DNA from: Kiritimatiellia bacterium
Lineage (GTDB): Bacteria; Verrucomicrobiota; Kiritimatiellia; UBA8416; JABMPJ01
Length of the DNA stretch: 42,881 nucleotides
NCBI GenBank assembly: GCA_016783675.1
Contig: JADHWE010000013.1
Span: 1 to 42,881, forward strand
Direction of reading: 5' to 3'
The position numbers were made by a program, and so were the translations under genes. Each line of letters opens with the position of its first letter. Position 1 is the stretch's first letter. Below the pieces are notes generated by a model, which was not told the DNA's origin, did no database searches, and saw only the letters and a program-made list of their open reading frames with translations. Positions 15,678-27,341 of this stretch are shown here, in pieces.

Positions 15678-16108
15678 CTGGTGTCCCCATTCTCTCGCAG
15701 CACCCGACAACGTCGAGCTACGGTCCCAAGGTCCCGCTCCACGTCTCCCCGGTTCGCGTCCAGGATCGACCGCCGCGCCACCAGCACGCAGTCGGTGTTC
15801 CGCGCCAGGCGATCGCGATTCAGCCGAAAGGCCTCCCTCAGCAAGCGCTTGGCCCGGGCCCGATCTACCGCGCGCCGGAATGTGCGCTTGGAAGCCACTA
15901 CGCCCACGCGGGGCACCTCGCTTGGTCCGTCGGCAACCCACAGCACCTGGTAGCGGCCGGCATTGCGGCGGTCACCGGAAAAGATGCGCTGATAGTCTGC
16001 GCTACGGACGATTCGTCGCTCACGCGAGAATCCCTGGTCTACCTTGCTGGAGGCGGTTGGCATGGCGTGTTCAGCCGGCATCCCGGTCACATCGCCGGAA
16101 GTGCGCAT
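15674..16108 (-). CDS. rnpA: Ribonuclease P protein component
   Basis: A protein of up to 144 residues that binds RNase P RNA in tRNA 5'-end processing. Conserved segments are [40 protein letters not shown] and [12 protein letters not shown], the last being the RNR-type basic helix. Two later starts, at 16081 and 16063, give 135 and 129 residues, closer to the family norm of about 120. The first ATG at 16108 lies directly after the rpmH stop, which favours coupling; I leave the start open. The gene overlaps yidD by 4 bp. Confidence 0.92.
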   Translation of the reverse strand: MRTSGDVTGMPAEHAMPTASSKVDQGFSRERRIVRSADYQRIFSGDRRNAGRYQVLWVADGPSEVPRVGVVASKRTFRRAVDRARAKRLLREAFRLNRDRLARNTDCVLVARRSILDANRGDVERDLGTVARRCRVLRENGDTR

Positions 16109-16110
16109 AC

Positions 16111-16245
16111 TCAGGCCGAGAGCTTGGCACGCCCTTTGCGGCGACGAGCGGCAATCACGGCGCGGCCGCCCGGGGTGGCCATACGCGCACGAAACCCGAT
16201 CTTGCGCTTCCGCTTCAGATTGGATGGCTGGTATGTGCGTTTCAT
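16111..16245 (-). CDS. rpmH: 50S ribosomal protein L34
   Basis: A 44-residue protein reading [20 protein letters not shown] and ending [11 protein letters not shown]. This is the universally conserved bL34, bound to 23S rRNA near the exit side of the large subunit. Length and sequence are typical. It is the first gene of the rpmH-rnpA-yidD-yidC operon and is preceded by a good sigma-70 promoter. No dnaA or origin-like cluster follows upstream; a methyltransferase gene is there instead. Confidence 0.97.
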   Translation of the reverse strand: MKRTYQPSNLKRKRKIGFRARMATPGGRAVIAARRRKGRAKLSA

Positions 16246-16287
16246 TAATCGATGTTCCCGTTCTGATTTGTGGTCAAAAGGCAGCGG

Positions 16288-16315
16288 AAGATAGCAGGTT
16301 TCAGCGGAAAGTCAA
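16288..16315 (-). promoter_or_regulatory. Sigma-70 promoter of the rpmH operon
   Basis: The minus strand has TTGACT (16310-16315), a 16-bp spacer and TATCTT (16288-16293). The transcript would start near 16281, about 36 bp before the rpmH ATG. The -35 is in the same GCTTGACT context as the promoter at 2715. Confidence 0.7.
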
Positions 16316-16330
16316 GCGTGTGGGAAAGAG

Positions 16331-17173
16331 CTAGTTTGCCGCCTTGCTGAGAACAGCCTCGGTAATGGACCTGCCGTCCACGAGGATGGGGGCATTGCGT
16401 GGACGCCATGCGCGGCGCTGGGCCGTTGCCACGAGGGAGTGTCCACGCGTGAAGAAAAGGAGGATATCAAGCTGACTCGCCAACCAGTAGAAAGGCGAGG
16501 CGACGAGGTAAGCACGCCGGACAGCGCGGGGCGCTTCCGGAAGATCGCGCGGGATACCGTCCAGGATGAAGGTGACAATGCAGTCGATGAACTCTACGAA
16601 GAAGCGCGAATAGGAGCGCATGGTATGCACGTCGAACCCGTGTTTGAGGATGCTGAACAGCTGCGATTCGCTGTAGCCGGTATAGACAAGGCCCGGGCTT
16701 TCCCGAAAGGTGCGCAACATGGAACACAGTCCCCGCACCAGGCTGACGGGCTTTTCGTGGTGCACGTTCACAATCAGCCGACCATCCGGCTTGAGGATGC
16801 GGTGGCACTCCTCGATGAAGTCCTCATCGGCGTGAAACCCCTCCAAGCCGTCAAAGACCACGACCAGGTCAAAGCTCTTGCGTTTGAACGGCATCGTGCG
16901 GTCGGTCAGGCCATGCACGTTATCTTCAACCGCCGCCTGCAGAGAGGCTTCCGCCTCCTCCGTCAACGCGGCACTGTGCCACCGGCCGCCCTGTTTGCGA
17001 AGGAAGGCGCTGAGTGCGCCGTTAGGCGATCCGATATCCAGGCAGGTCAGACCGGCCGTCGAACCCGCGATTTTGATCGTCTCATGGAGACGCATACGCA
17101 ACGGCACCGAGTGCCGGAATTGGAAAATTCCAGTATCCATGCCCATGTTTGCAGCCCGATCCTCTCGCATCAT
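16331..17173 (-). CDS. Class I SAM-dependent methyltransferase, membrane-associated
   Basis: A 280-residue protein. SAM-binding motif I is LTCLDIGSPNGALS (about 43-56). An acidic loop follows, then FDLVVVFDGLEGFH (motif II region) and RILKPDGRLIVNVHH (motif III), the order of Methyltransf_11/UbiE-like enzymes. The C-terminal part holds hydrophobic segments (FVEFIDCIVTFILDGI; ASPFYWLASQLDILLFF) suggesting a membrane-bound substrate, perhaps a lipid or quinone; that is inference. AAGGAGTCTGG precedes the ATG at 17173 and a strong promoter lies upstream. No pathway neighbour identifies the substrate. Confidence 0.8.
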   Translation of the reverse strand: MMREDRAANMGMDTGIFQFRHSVPLRMRLHETIKIAGSTAGLTCLDIGSPNGALSAFLRKQGGRWHSAALTEEAEASLQAAVEDNVHGLTDRTMPFKRKSFDLVVVFDGLEGFHADEDFIEECHRILKPDGRLIVNVHHEKPVSLVRGLCSMLRTFRESPGLVYTGYSESQLFSILKHGFDVHTMRSYSRFFVEFIDCIVTFILDGIPRDLPEAPRAVRRAYLVASPFYWLASQLDILLFFTRGHSLVATAQRRAWRPRNAPILVDGRSITEAVLSKAAN

Positions 17174-17196
17174 CTATCCAGACTCCTTGGCGCGGG

Positions 17197-17224
17197 ATTA
17201 TAGCAGTCCGCTTCGGAGGGTCAA
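17197..17224 (-). promoter_or_regulatory. Sigma-70 promoter of the methyltransferase gene
   Basis: TTGACC (17219-17224), a 16-bp spacer and a perfect TATAAT (17197-17202) on the minus strand. The start codon at 17173 is about 23 bp downstream of the -10, leaving a very short leader that holds the AAGGAG ribosome-binding site. Confidence 0.8.
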
Positions 17225-17266
17225 GCGCGGGTCGGGCAGATGGACGAGCCGGTGAGCGAAGCGGGG

Positions 17267-18052
17267 TCACGCAGACGCAAGGGTAAGCTGTATCGCATCC
17301 AAGATATCGCCACTGTCGCGAGCGACGACATATCGGTTAACGTCGCGTGACCCCGATTCGCTCACCAGCTCCACGGGGTCGCCAACTCCAACGGTGTTGT
17401 AGACAACAATCGGGGTCGCGGCCGTGGTCGGCATCGCGCGCAGCAGTGACGCCACGGGACCACCGTTCAAGCCGGTCAGATAGTGTTTCAGCACCACGAC
17501 ATCCGGTTTCTCGGTCGGGGCGCTCTCCAGCACGGCGGGCCCTGATTCGGCCGTCGTGACGCTGTGTCCCTGCTTGGCCAGCGCGCGACACAGGTAGTCG
17601 GCCATTTCGGGGTCGTCTTCTCCCAAGAGGACATGTCGGGAATCGCCCCTCTCTTCCGCTCTCGCAGCCGAAGCCGACTCCGCAAGGACGGCCTTGATCT
17701 TCTCCAGGAGGAACTCCTTGCTACAGGGCTTGGAGATAAACCCGGCCACCTTCACACCGTCAAAGAATGTTCTGAGATTCGTACGCGCCGTGAGAATCAG
17801 GATGGGCGGGGGCGGCGTTTTGGCGGCCTGGACCCTCTGCAGAAAGCCCATCCCCCCGATGCCCGGCATACTGATGTCCAGTATCACGAGGTCAGGGACG
17901 CGCTGTTGCAGCTTGCGCAACGCCTGTTCGCCGCTACGCGCCAGCTCTACCTGGTAGCAGTGGAATTCGAGGAAGTCCTTCACCGTGACACGCAGGTGGG
18001 CCTCGTCGTCCACAAACAGAACGAGCGGTTCGTCTGTCGCCGCATCACTCAT
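17267..18052 (-). CDS. Tandem receiver-domain protein, second receiver degenerate
   Basis: A 261-residue protein made of two CheY-like domains and no output domain. Receiver 1 (about 10-125) is intact: D15/D16, phospho-acceptor D59 (VILDISMPG), T88 (LILTART) and K108 (ISKPC). Receiver 2 (about 138-258) keeps the acidic pocket (LLGEDDPEM) but has K189 where the Asp should be (VVVLKHYLTGLNGG), so it cannot take phosphate at that site. Such proteins relay or gate signals, with the pseudo-receiver as a docking module. Its start overlaps the stop of the small membrane protein gene by 4 bp. No kinase is nearby. Confidence 0.87.
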   Translation of the reverse strand: MSDAATDEPLVLFVDDEAHLRVTVKDFLEFHCYQVELARSGEQALRKLQQRVPDLVILDISMPGIGGMGFLQRVQAAKTPPPPILILTARTNLRTFFDGVKVAGFISKPCSKEFLLEKIKAVLAESASAARAEERGDSRHVLLGEDDPEMADYLCRALAKQGHSVTTAESGPAVLESAPTEKPDVVVLKHYLTGLNGGPVASLLRAMPTTAATPIVVYNTVGVGDPVELVSESGSRDVNRYVVARDSGDILDAIQLTLASA

Positions 18053-18267
18053 CGATCTTCTCCGGCGGCGATGCCCGCTTTCGTGGTTCCATCAAGTCCA
18101 AGCAAACTCTCGTAGGCATTGCTCATGCCATTCTTGTCACGATCCGGCCCTGCACCGCGCACGATGAACAGCAGTACGGCAACCGCCAGCAGTACGACGC
18201 TAAACCATACCCCTCCGGTCCCCGGCAACTCCGGTGTCTTAACTCTGCCTTGAGCACTTCCTGTCAT
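18049..18267 (-). CDS. Small single-helix membrane protein with LPGTG and Ca-binding-like motif
   Basis: A 72-residue protein. After a short N-terminus (MTGSAQGRVKTPE) comes LPGTGG, a hydrophobic helix (VWFSVVLLAVAVLLFIV, about 21-37) and Arg. The tail DRDKNGMSNAYESLLGLDG resembles the DxDxDG-type calcium loops of thrombospondin-3-like or bacterial DxDGxxNxxE repeats. The LPxTG-helix-Arg order mimics a sortase signal, but it is followed by about 30 residues and lacks a signal peptide, so sorting is unlikely. GGGAGATTAGGG precedes the ATG at 18267. It overlaps the tandem-receiver gene by 4 bp, so the pair should act together. Function unknown. Confidence 0.65.
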   Translation of the reverse strand: MTGSAQGRVKTPELPGTGGVWFSVVLLAVAVLLFIVRGAGPDRDKNGMSNAYESLLGLDGTTKAGIAAGEDR

Positions 18268-18403
18268 CAGCCCTAATCTCCCTCTTGATGCGAGTCTATA
18301 TCCAGCCATGGCGAATAGGCCATACGGGAAAAGGCTGAATCTCACTACGGGAAATTCCCTATGCAGCATCTTTCTGGAATCATGTCTTTGCGGTAGGTTT
18401 AGC

Positions 18404-18432
18404 TTGTCAGAAGCAGGGCGTGGACCTAGTCT
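18404..18432 (+). promoter_or_regulatory. Possible sigma-70 promoter of the NarL-type regulator
   Basis: TTGTCA (18404-18409), a 17-bp spacer and TAGTCT (18427-18432), about 70 bp before the start at 18503. The -10 is weak. The rest of 18268-18502 separates two divergent genes and shows no other clear signal. Confidence 0.35.
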
Positions 18433-18502
18433 GGATTCATCGGACGACGTAAGGGCAAGGGTAAGCGCTACACTGTTTCGATGTGATGGGAGAGCCAGAG
18501 AA

Positions 18503-19165
18503 ATGGCGAAAGAATCGATTGCGAGCATCCTGCTGGTTGACGATCACCCTGTGGTGCGCAAGGGCTTGGCTGCCGTCATTGATGAGCAGCCCGACCTGAA
18601 AGTCTGCGCACAGGCTGGATCCTATGACGAGGCCATGGCCGCACTGCAGAAGCACACCATCGACGTGGCGCTCGTGGACCTGCGCCTCGAGGAGGGCAGC
18701 GGGCTGAACCTGATCGGGGACATGTGCTCCTCCAACCCGGAGGTCGCCGCCCTGGTTTTCTCGATGCACGACGACAAGCAGTTTGCCGAGCGCGCCATCC
18801 GCGCCGGGGCCAAGGGGTACGTGATGAAGCAGGAGCCCACGGCAACGCTGCTTGAAGCGATCCGTCGCGTGCGGGATGGAGAGATCTACGTACGCCCCGA
18901 CCTCGCGCCGCAGATTATGGGTCGCATATTTTCTGATGGCGGAGCCCTGCAGCTTTCTGAACTGGACTGCCTGAGCGATCGTGAGATCGAAGTACTTCAG
19001 CTCATGGCCGAGGGGATGAACCGGCGCGAGATTGCCGCCGAGATGGGCTTGAGCGTCAAGACGATCGAGAGCTACCGCGAGAACATGAAGAAGAAGCTCG
19101 ATCTGCGCGATACGGTTCAACTCGCCCAGTACGCCGTGCGGGCCATGCGCGCATCCAACGTCTGA
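18503..19165 (+). CDS. NarL/FixJ family response regulator (REC + LuxR HTH)
   Basis: A 220-residue regulator. Receiver domain (about 7-120): D13/D14 (LLVDDHPVVRKGL), phospho-acceptor D59 (VALVDLRLEEGSG), S87 (VFSMHDD) and K109 (GYVMKQE). The LuxR-type DNA-binding domain (about 153-215) reads LSDREIEVLQLMAEGMNRRE and MGLSVKTIESYRENMKKKL. It should act as a dimeric transcription factor after phosphorylation. The ATG at 18503 follows GGGAGAGCCAGAG; longer in-frame starts lie in the divergent promoter region. It faces the tandem-receiver operon and may regulate it; that is inference. Confidence 0.9.
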   Translation: MAKESIASILLVDDHPVVRKGLAAVIDEQPDLKVCAQAGSYDEAMAALQKHTIDVALVDLRLEEGSGLNLIGDMCSSNPEVAALVFSMHDDKQFAERAIRAGAKGYVMKQEPTATLLEAIRRVRDGEIYVRPDLAPQIMGRIFSDGGALQLSELDCLSDREIEVLQLMAEGMNRREIAAEMGLSVKTIESYRENMKKKLDLRDTVQLAQYAVRAMRASNV

Positions 19166-19195
19166 TCGTCCGCATGCTCCCCACAGTCTTTCCCG

Positions 19196-19218
19196 TCAAT
19201 CCCTGTTGCTGGGATTGA
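19196..19218 (+). terminator. Hairpin after the NarL-type regulator
   Basis: TCAATCCC (19196-19203) pairs perfectly with GGGATTGA (19211-19218) around a TGTTGCT loop, 30 bp past the stop codon. Only a weak T-containing tail follows, so it may be a partial terminator. Confidence 0.45.
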
Positions 19219-19273
19219 TGATTCATGCTATCACATTCTCGAGAATTTCAACTACTGACGAGGACCGCACACT

Positions 19274-23208
<3,935 letters not shown>

Positions 23209-23219
<11 letters not shown>

Positions 23220-23589
23220 GGGGGCGGTCCTCCTCGTCCTCACGGTCTTTGTCTTCGTCGTCCGTCACGACTTCGACGTCATCAAGGTCTTCGATCGCGT
23301 CGTCCAGATCGCTCTCGTACAGGTCGGACTCGTCCTCGTACAGATCCGACTCGGGGAGATCCTCGATGGCATTACGGACGCCTTCCTTGACATCCTCCTC
23401 CACGCTCATGAGCTGATCGCGAAAGTCATTGGATGCGCGCCGGAGCTGCTGCATCAGGCTCCCGAGCGTGCGCGCGAATTCGGGCAGTTTACGTGGTCCG
23501 AACAGAAGGAGGACCACCAGGAATACGAGAATCAGCTCTCCGGGACCGGGTGCACCGGAGAAAAATCCGATCTGGGGCATCGGGTTCAT
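23209..23589 (-). CDS. tatA: Twin-arginine translocase subunit TatA, acidic tail
   Basis: A 126-residue protein: an N-terminal helix (ELILVFLVVLLLFGPRKLPE, with the FGPRKLPE hinge of TatA/B), an amphipathic helix (FARTLGSLMQQLRRASNDFR) and a long acidic tail. The tail from about residue 78 repeats DLYED/DLYES units and ends in Asp/Glu runs (TDDEDKDREDEEDRPLAG). TatA oligomerises to form the passage for folded proteins. No separate TatB is seen, so this may serve both roles. The start may be Met1 or Met4. It lies 5 bp after pal and overlaps tatC. Confidence 0.88.
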
Positions 23590-23594
23590 ACGTC

Positions 23595-24095
23595 CTAGCG
23601 ATAGAGCGCGAACTCACCGCGGCGGTTGCGCGTCCAAGCCGCATCGTTGTGGCCCATATCGATCGGCTTCTCTTCGCCGTAGCTGCGTGTCTGGATCCGC
23701 GCGCTGTCCACGCCCAAGCCAATCAGGTAGGCCCGCACGGCCAGTGCACGATGCTCGCCGAGGGACATATTGTACTCCCGGCTGCCCCGCTCGTCACAGT
23801 GCCCTTCCACGACCAGGTTGACGCCACCCTCGCCACGCAGGTAGTCCGCCACCCGGTTAAGCTTGCCAACTTCGGCGCCATCGATCTGGTAACTGTCATA
23901 ACGGAAGCCCACGGGATCGAAAGAAACGTCCGTCACACGTACGCCGTCCTCGAAACGCTCCATAAGAGCATGGTCCCCATCAAGCTCCTCAATGATCAGC
24001 GATTCCCCCATCTCGTCGCCGCCTGTCCGGCAGCCGCTGGCCAGAATTGCCACGCAGAACAGGAGTGTACCCACATACCACAAACTCGATTTCAT
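23595..24095 (-). CDS. pal: Peptidoglycan-associated lipoprotein Pal
   Basis: A 166-residue outer-membrane lipoprotein. The signal peptide MKSSLWYVGTLLFCVAILAS ends in the lipobox LASGC, with lipidated C22. The C-terminal OmpA-like domain binds peptidoglycan: VGFRYDSYQIDGAEVGKLNR, LVVEGHCDERGSREYNMSLG and EHRALAVRAYLIGLGVDSAR. The ATG at 24095 follows GGAGTAATTGGCG; a TTG two codons earlier is possible. It is the terminal part of the Tol system and interacts with TolB to brace the outer membrane during division. Confidence 0.95.
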   Translation of the reverse strand: MKSSLWYVGTLLFCVAILASGCRTGGDEMGESLIIEELDGDHALMERFEDGVRVTDVSFDPVGFRYDSYQIDGAEVGKLNRVADYLRGEGGVNLVVEGHCDERGSREYNMSLGEHRALAVRAYLIGLGVDSARIQTRSYGEEKPIDMGHNDAAWTRNRRGEFALYR

Positions 24096-24114
24096 CGCCA
24101 ATTACTCCATTACT

Positions 24115-25341
24115 TTATTGCGAAGACCAATCCGGAGAGTACCAATCTCCTTCGGAAGACGATAACCGTAGCGGAGGGTCTCCCATAACGTCAAGGATAT
24201 ACAGGTGCGAGCGGTATCCCGCTGTTCGTGTACACGCGATATGCCGACTGTCGGGGGCCCACGACGGGTCCTCCCAGTCGGCCCCACCATCGGTTAGCTG
24301 GCTGTGACGCCGTGCCACGGGGTCATACATGCAGATCTCGTAGACCCCGCCCCGCCGGCTGCTATAGACGATACGTCCGTCCGCCCCCCAGTCCGGCGCC
24401 GCGTTCTCGTTCCCTTCGTAGGTCAACCGTTTGGCCGTTTTTCCATGCAGGGCCTGTACGTAAAGCTGGGGCCGTCCGGAACGGTCCGAGACAAAGACCA
24501 GCTGCCTACCGTCGGGCGACCAGGAGGGACTGGCCTCAGCAGCGTACGGGGTGCGCGTAACACGGGACACCACACCGCTTCGCAGGTCCTTCACGTAGAG
24601 ATCCGGGTTCCCGTCTTTCGACAATGTCACGGCAATCCGGCGTCCATCGGGAGAAAGTACGGCCCCGCTGTTCAGACCCGGATAGGCGGCCAACCGCGTA
24701 CGCCGACCACCGGCCAGATCGATGCGGTAAGCGTCCGGATAGCCATTGTGGAAAGACGTATAGAGGATCTCGGAGACGCCCTTGCCCCATGACGGCGAGA
24801 GGCACACCGCCCCGTCGCGCGTCGCGCGCCTCAGGCGTGCGCCGTCTGCATCACACAGGTAGAGATCCTGCCGGCCCACGCGGGCGCCAACCATGACAAT
24901 CTGGGTCGAGGCGATGCCGGGAACCCCCTTAACCGCCTTCACGATCGCATCGGCCGTACGGTGGGCCAACTGACGCGGCTCCGCGACGGTTCCACGCAGA
25001 GGCCCGGAGAGCAGCGTCTTGCCCGTGATAGTGTTGACCACCCGGCACTGACCGGTCAGCCGGTCACCCGACGCCTGGCAGAATCCGGACACGTCGACAC
25101 TTGCACCCCCATCGGTTATCTCGAACCAGCCGGACCGCTCCAGGTCCGACGTGAGCACCTGCATGAAGGTCTTGGACGGCGCCTGCGCATCAGCGCGCAG
25201 CCCTTTCAGGCTCAACGCCGTCTTGATCGATCCCGCCTTAACAATTTCAACATCCGCCGCATGTACGCAGGCGGCCAGGCCCAGGCCCAGCACAACCATG
25301 GCCACGACGCCCCGCCACTGGCTATTCAACTCTGAATGCAA
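24115..25341 (-). CDS. tolB: Tol-Pal system periplasmic protein TolB
   Basis: A protein of about 408 residues. A signal peptide (RGVVAMVVLGLGLAACVHAA) precedes the N-terminal domain (about 40-160) and a six-bladed beta-propeller. Its blade repeats read GRRIAVTLSKDGNPDLYVKD, SPDGRQLVFVSDRSGRPQLY, ADGRIVYSSRRGGVYEICMY and APDSRHIACTR. TolB binds Pal and TolA. A TTG at 25341 is chosen as start because CGGGAGATCAGTA precedes it. It overlaps the upstream tolA/tonB-like gene by 20 bp; a GTG at 25374 is an alternative. The final strand GDWYSPDWSSQ is complete. Confidence 0.92.
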   Translation of the reverse strand: MHSELNSQWRGVVAMVVLGLGLAACVHAADVEIVKAGSIKTALSLKGLRADAQAPSKTFMQVLTSDLERSGWFEITDGGASVDVSGFCQASGDRLTGQCRVVNTITGKTLLSGPLRGTVAEPRQLAHRTADAIVKAVKGVPGIASTQIVMVGARVGRQDLYLCDADGARLRRATRDGAVCLSPSWGKGVSEILYTSFHNGYPDAYRIDLAGGRRTRLAAYPGLNSGAVLSPDGRRIAVTLSKDGNPDLYVKDLRSGVVSRVTRTPYAAEASPSWSPDGRQLVFVSDRSGRPQLYVQALHGKTAKRLTYEGNENAAPDWGADGRIVYSSRRGGVYEICMYDPVARRHSQLTDGGADWEDPSWAPDSRHIACTRTAGYRSHLYILDVMGDPPLRLSSSEGDWYSPDWSSQ

Positions 25342-25993
25342 TACTGATCTCCCGGTGCCGTTTTTCAAATCCACTCGGCAGGCCTGTCACCTGCTTCACC
25401 GCATTCAGTGCCCGGCGCACCGAATTGTCAAGGACCGCGTTACCCGAGGGACGTGAAATCCGCCCGGATATGACCTTTCCGCCCGTTCCGAGCACGATGA
25501 TGGTCTCCACCGCCTCGCCACCTACCTCGGCCCGACTCGGCTGAACCCACACCTCGTAGAAAGCGGCGCGAACCCGCGCGAATCCGCGCGCGTCGGCGTC
25601 AGGGATACGGGTACGGTCCGAGGGCCGCGCCCCCTGGTCCAAAAGTTTCTGGATCTCCTCGGCGCTGAGTGTCGGCTTGCGGTCCGAGCCGCCGCGGCGA
25701 ACCCGTTTCTGGCTCGTCTCGATCTTCTTGCGAGGCGGCTTCTTCGGGGGCGGATCCGGAGGGCGCGGTGCGGGCACGGGAGCGGGCGTGGGAGCAGGCG
25801 GCGGGTCGGGCTCAACCACGGGAGCAGGTTCCTGGGCCAGTTCGCCCGCCACCTCAACCGTGAACTCGATGGGTATGACCTCTTTGGGCTTGGGCCGGAA
25901 CAACCAGCGACACCCCGACATGACGGACAGTCCGATCACAATGATGATGTGTACGACCGTAACGATGCGCAGGTTGTGACCAAATCCCTTCAT
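25322..25993 (-). CDS. TolA/TonB-like energy-transducing protein
   Basis: A 223-residue protein with one N-terminal helix (IVTVVHIIIVIGLSVMSGCR). A proline-rich spacer follows (about 55-90: APVVEPDPPPAPTPAPVPAP, then PPKKPPRKK), then a C-terminal TonB/TolA-type domain. The spacer is far shorter than the long helix of proteobacterial TolA and looks like TonB. The C-terminal domain contains VQPSRAEVGGEAVETIIVLG and SGRISRPSGNAVLDNSVRRA, typical of TonB family domains. By position between tolR and tolB it fills the TolA role of linking the inner-membrane motor to Pal-TolB. AGGAGTAACACGGC precedes the ATG. Confidence 0.85.
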   Translation of the reverse strand: MKGFGHNLRIVTVVHIIIVIGLSVMSGCRWLFRPKPKEVIPIEFTVEVAGELAQEPAPVVEPDPPPAPTPAPVPAPRPPDPPPKKPPRKKIETSQKRVRRGGSDRKPTLSAEEIQKLLDQGARPSDRTRIPDADARGFARVRAAFYEVWVQPSRAEVGGEAVETIIVLGTGGKVISGRISRPSGNAVLDNSVRRALNAVKQVTGLPSGFEKRHREISIAFRVE

Positions 25994-25999
25994 GCCGTG

Positions 26000-26404
26000 T
26001 TACTCCTCCTGGGTCACGAGGGCCATCCGCGCAATACCCTCGGCATGCAAGATCTTCAGAACCTTCACCACGACGGCGTACTGCACGCGCTCGTCCGCAC
26101 GCACCATGATCGTCCTCTCCGTGGCCCGCGCGCCCAGTGCGTGCATCTGGGCCTGGAACTCGGCCTCCGTGACGGGCACGTCATCAAGGAAGAGTGCGCC
26201 GTCCTGCCGGATCGTGATGGTCTGGGACTCGTCGGAGTTCAGCGATTCAGCCTGAGCCTGGGGCAACTGCACGGGAATCCCCTGCTCGATCAGCGGAAAG
26301 GTGATGATAAACGTGATGAGCAGAATGAACGTCAGGTCCATCAGCGGCGTCAGGTTGATCTCGCTGATCTGCTTGAGTGATGTAAGCGGCGTCTTGCGTC
26401 CCAC
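26000..26404 (-). CDS. tolR: TolR/ExbD family biopolymer transport protein
   Basis: A 134-residue protein of the ExbD/TolR family. The single N-terminal helix carries the key Asp (INLTPLMDLTFILLITFIIT), used in proton flow through the TolQ-TolR motor. The periplasmic domain follows (SQTITIRQDGALFLDDVPVT; ERTIMVRADERVQYAVVVKV). It sits 8 bp after tolQ and 6 bp before the tolA/tonB-like gene. Called TolR rather than ExbD from the tol-pal neighbours. Confidence 0.92.
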   Translation of the reverse strand: MGRKTPLTSLKQISEINLTPLMDLTFILLITFIITFPLIEQGIPVQLPQAQAESLNSDESQTITIRQDGALFLDDVPVTEAEFQAQMHALGARATERTIMVRADERVQYAVVVKVLKILHAEGIARMALVTQEE

Positions 26405-26412
26405 GATATACC

Positions 26413-27171
26413 CTACGACAGCTTATGATAGTGATGCTCTATGTCGGAAATGAGCTCCTGCGTGAAGTTATCCAGCTCCACACTCATGTGGCGCAGCCGA
26501 TCACTCAACAGGTTGTAGCCGATCGCCGAAGGCAGCGCCACGAGCAGACCGATCACGGTAGTCAACAGGGCACCCGATATACCCGGCGCGACGGCTGAGA
26601 GCATGGCATTGCCCGTCACGGCCATTCCACCGAAAGCATCCATGACGCCCCACACCGTGCCCAACAGCCCCAGGAAAGGCGCCGTGCTGGCCGATGTGGC
26701 GAGAAGCCCCATGCTGTTCTCAAGCAGCAGCGCCTGGTCAGCCATGGTGCGCTCCGCCACGTTGCGGATCCCTCCCAGTCGCACTTCATTGAGGCAGCGT
26801 CGCTCCGACCCCACGCTTCCCATGAACAGCTCCTCGGGCTCTGCGCCGCGGACCTCCAGGGCCGTACCCAGAGCGAGACAGGCCCGGTCATAGACAACGT
26901 AGAGAGGAGACCCCTCAAAACGGCTGCGTTTCAGGAAGAGGCCGGCCGGGTGCGTCTCTTTGCGATAGGCCTGGAGAAAACGAAACGACACGACGCGGGC
27001 CACACGCATCTCCCGCATCTTGGTCAACATCACCGACCACGCGAAAATAGACCCGGCAAACAGGATGGCCACGATGATCTTCCCCGCCAGGTTGGACTGC
27101 CGAATGGCAAATCCTATCCCTGCCAGGATCGGTTCCGGCATAACTCCCATTTCGAGCCACTGGTATAACAT
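26413..27171 (-). CDS. tolQ: TolQ/ExbB family proton channel protein
   Basis: A 252-residue MotA/TolQ/ExbB protein. It has a first helix (LAGKIIVAILFAGSIFAWSV), a cytoplasmic region and the conserved C-terminal pair of helices: STAPFLGLLGTVWGVMDAFG and VAPGISGALLTTVIGLLVAL. These form the proton-conducting stator that drives TolA. A good ribosome-binding site (GGGAGGCAGG) precedes the ATG at 27171 and a promoter lies 40-70 bp upstream. It heads the seven-gene unit tolQ-tolR-tolA/tonB-tolB-pal-tatA-tatC. Confidence 0.93.
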   Translation of the reverse strand: MLYQWLEMGVMPEPILAGIGFAIRQSNLAGKIIVAILFAGSIFAWSVMLTKMREMRVARVVSFRFLQAYRKETHPAGLFLKRSRFEGSPLYVVYDRACLALGTALEVRGAEPEELFMGSVGSERRCLNEVRLGGIRNVAERTMADQALLLENSMGLLATSASTAPFLGLLGTVWGVMDAFGGMAVTGNAMLSAVAPGISGALLTTVIGLLVALPSAIGYNLLSDRLRHMSVELDNFTQELISDIEHHYHKLS

Positions 27172-27210
27172 CTTGCGACCTGCCTCCCGCTACGTGTGTG
27201 GTGCTTGGCG

Positions 27211-27240
27211 ATAGTACGGCTGGTCAGAGAACCCATTCAA
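27211..27240 (-). promoter_or_regulatory. Probable sigma-70 promoter of the tol-pal-tat operon
   Basis: The minus strand carries TTGAAT (27235-27240), an 18-bp spacer and TACTAT (27211-27216). The predicted leader to the tolQ ATG at 27171 is about 33 bp. The -35 partly overlaps the T-rich end of the upstream terminator. Confidence 0.5.
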
Positions 27241-27287
27241 GCTGAAAAGGAAAATGGCGACAGAAGACCATTGGATCTTCTGCCGCC
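27241..27287 (-). terminator. Rho-independent terminator of the H1-like gene
   Basis: On the minus strand GGCGGCAGAAGA (27276-27287) pairs with TCTTCTGTCGCC (27256-27267): 12 positions with one G-T wobble, around the loop TCCAATGG. ATTTTCCTTTTC follows. It lies 55 bp past the stop at 27342 and separates this gene from the tol operon. Confidence 0.75.
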
Positions 27288-27341
27288 ACTTCTCGAAAAC
27301 ACAGTGATCAGAGGCCCGAAAGCCCCGTCACACGCTATTCT

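Noticed and set aside
15679-15941. N-terminal extension of YidD
   Set aside because: It lies entirely over rnpA in another frame and the conserved YidD start is at 15677.
16246-17266. Replication origin next to rpmH-rnpA
   Set aside because: No dnaA, DnaA-box cluster or AT-rich unwinding region was seen; the neighbour is a methyltransferase gene.
18049-18267. Sortase-anchored surface protein
   Set aside because: The LPGTG motif is near the N-terminus, there is no signal peptide, and about 30 residues follow the helix.
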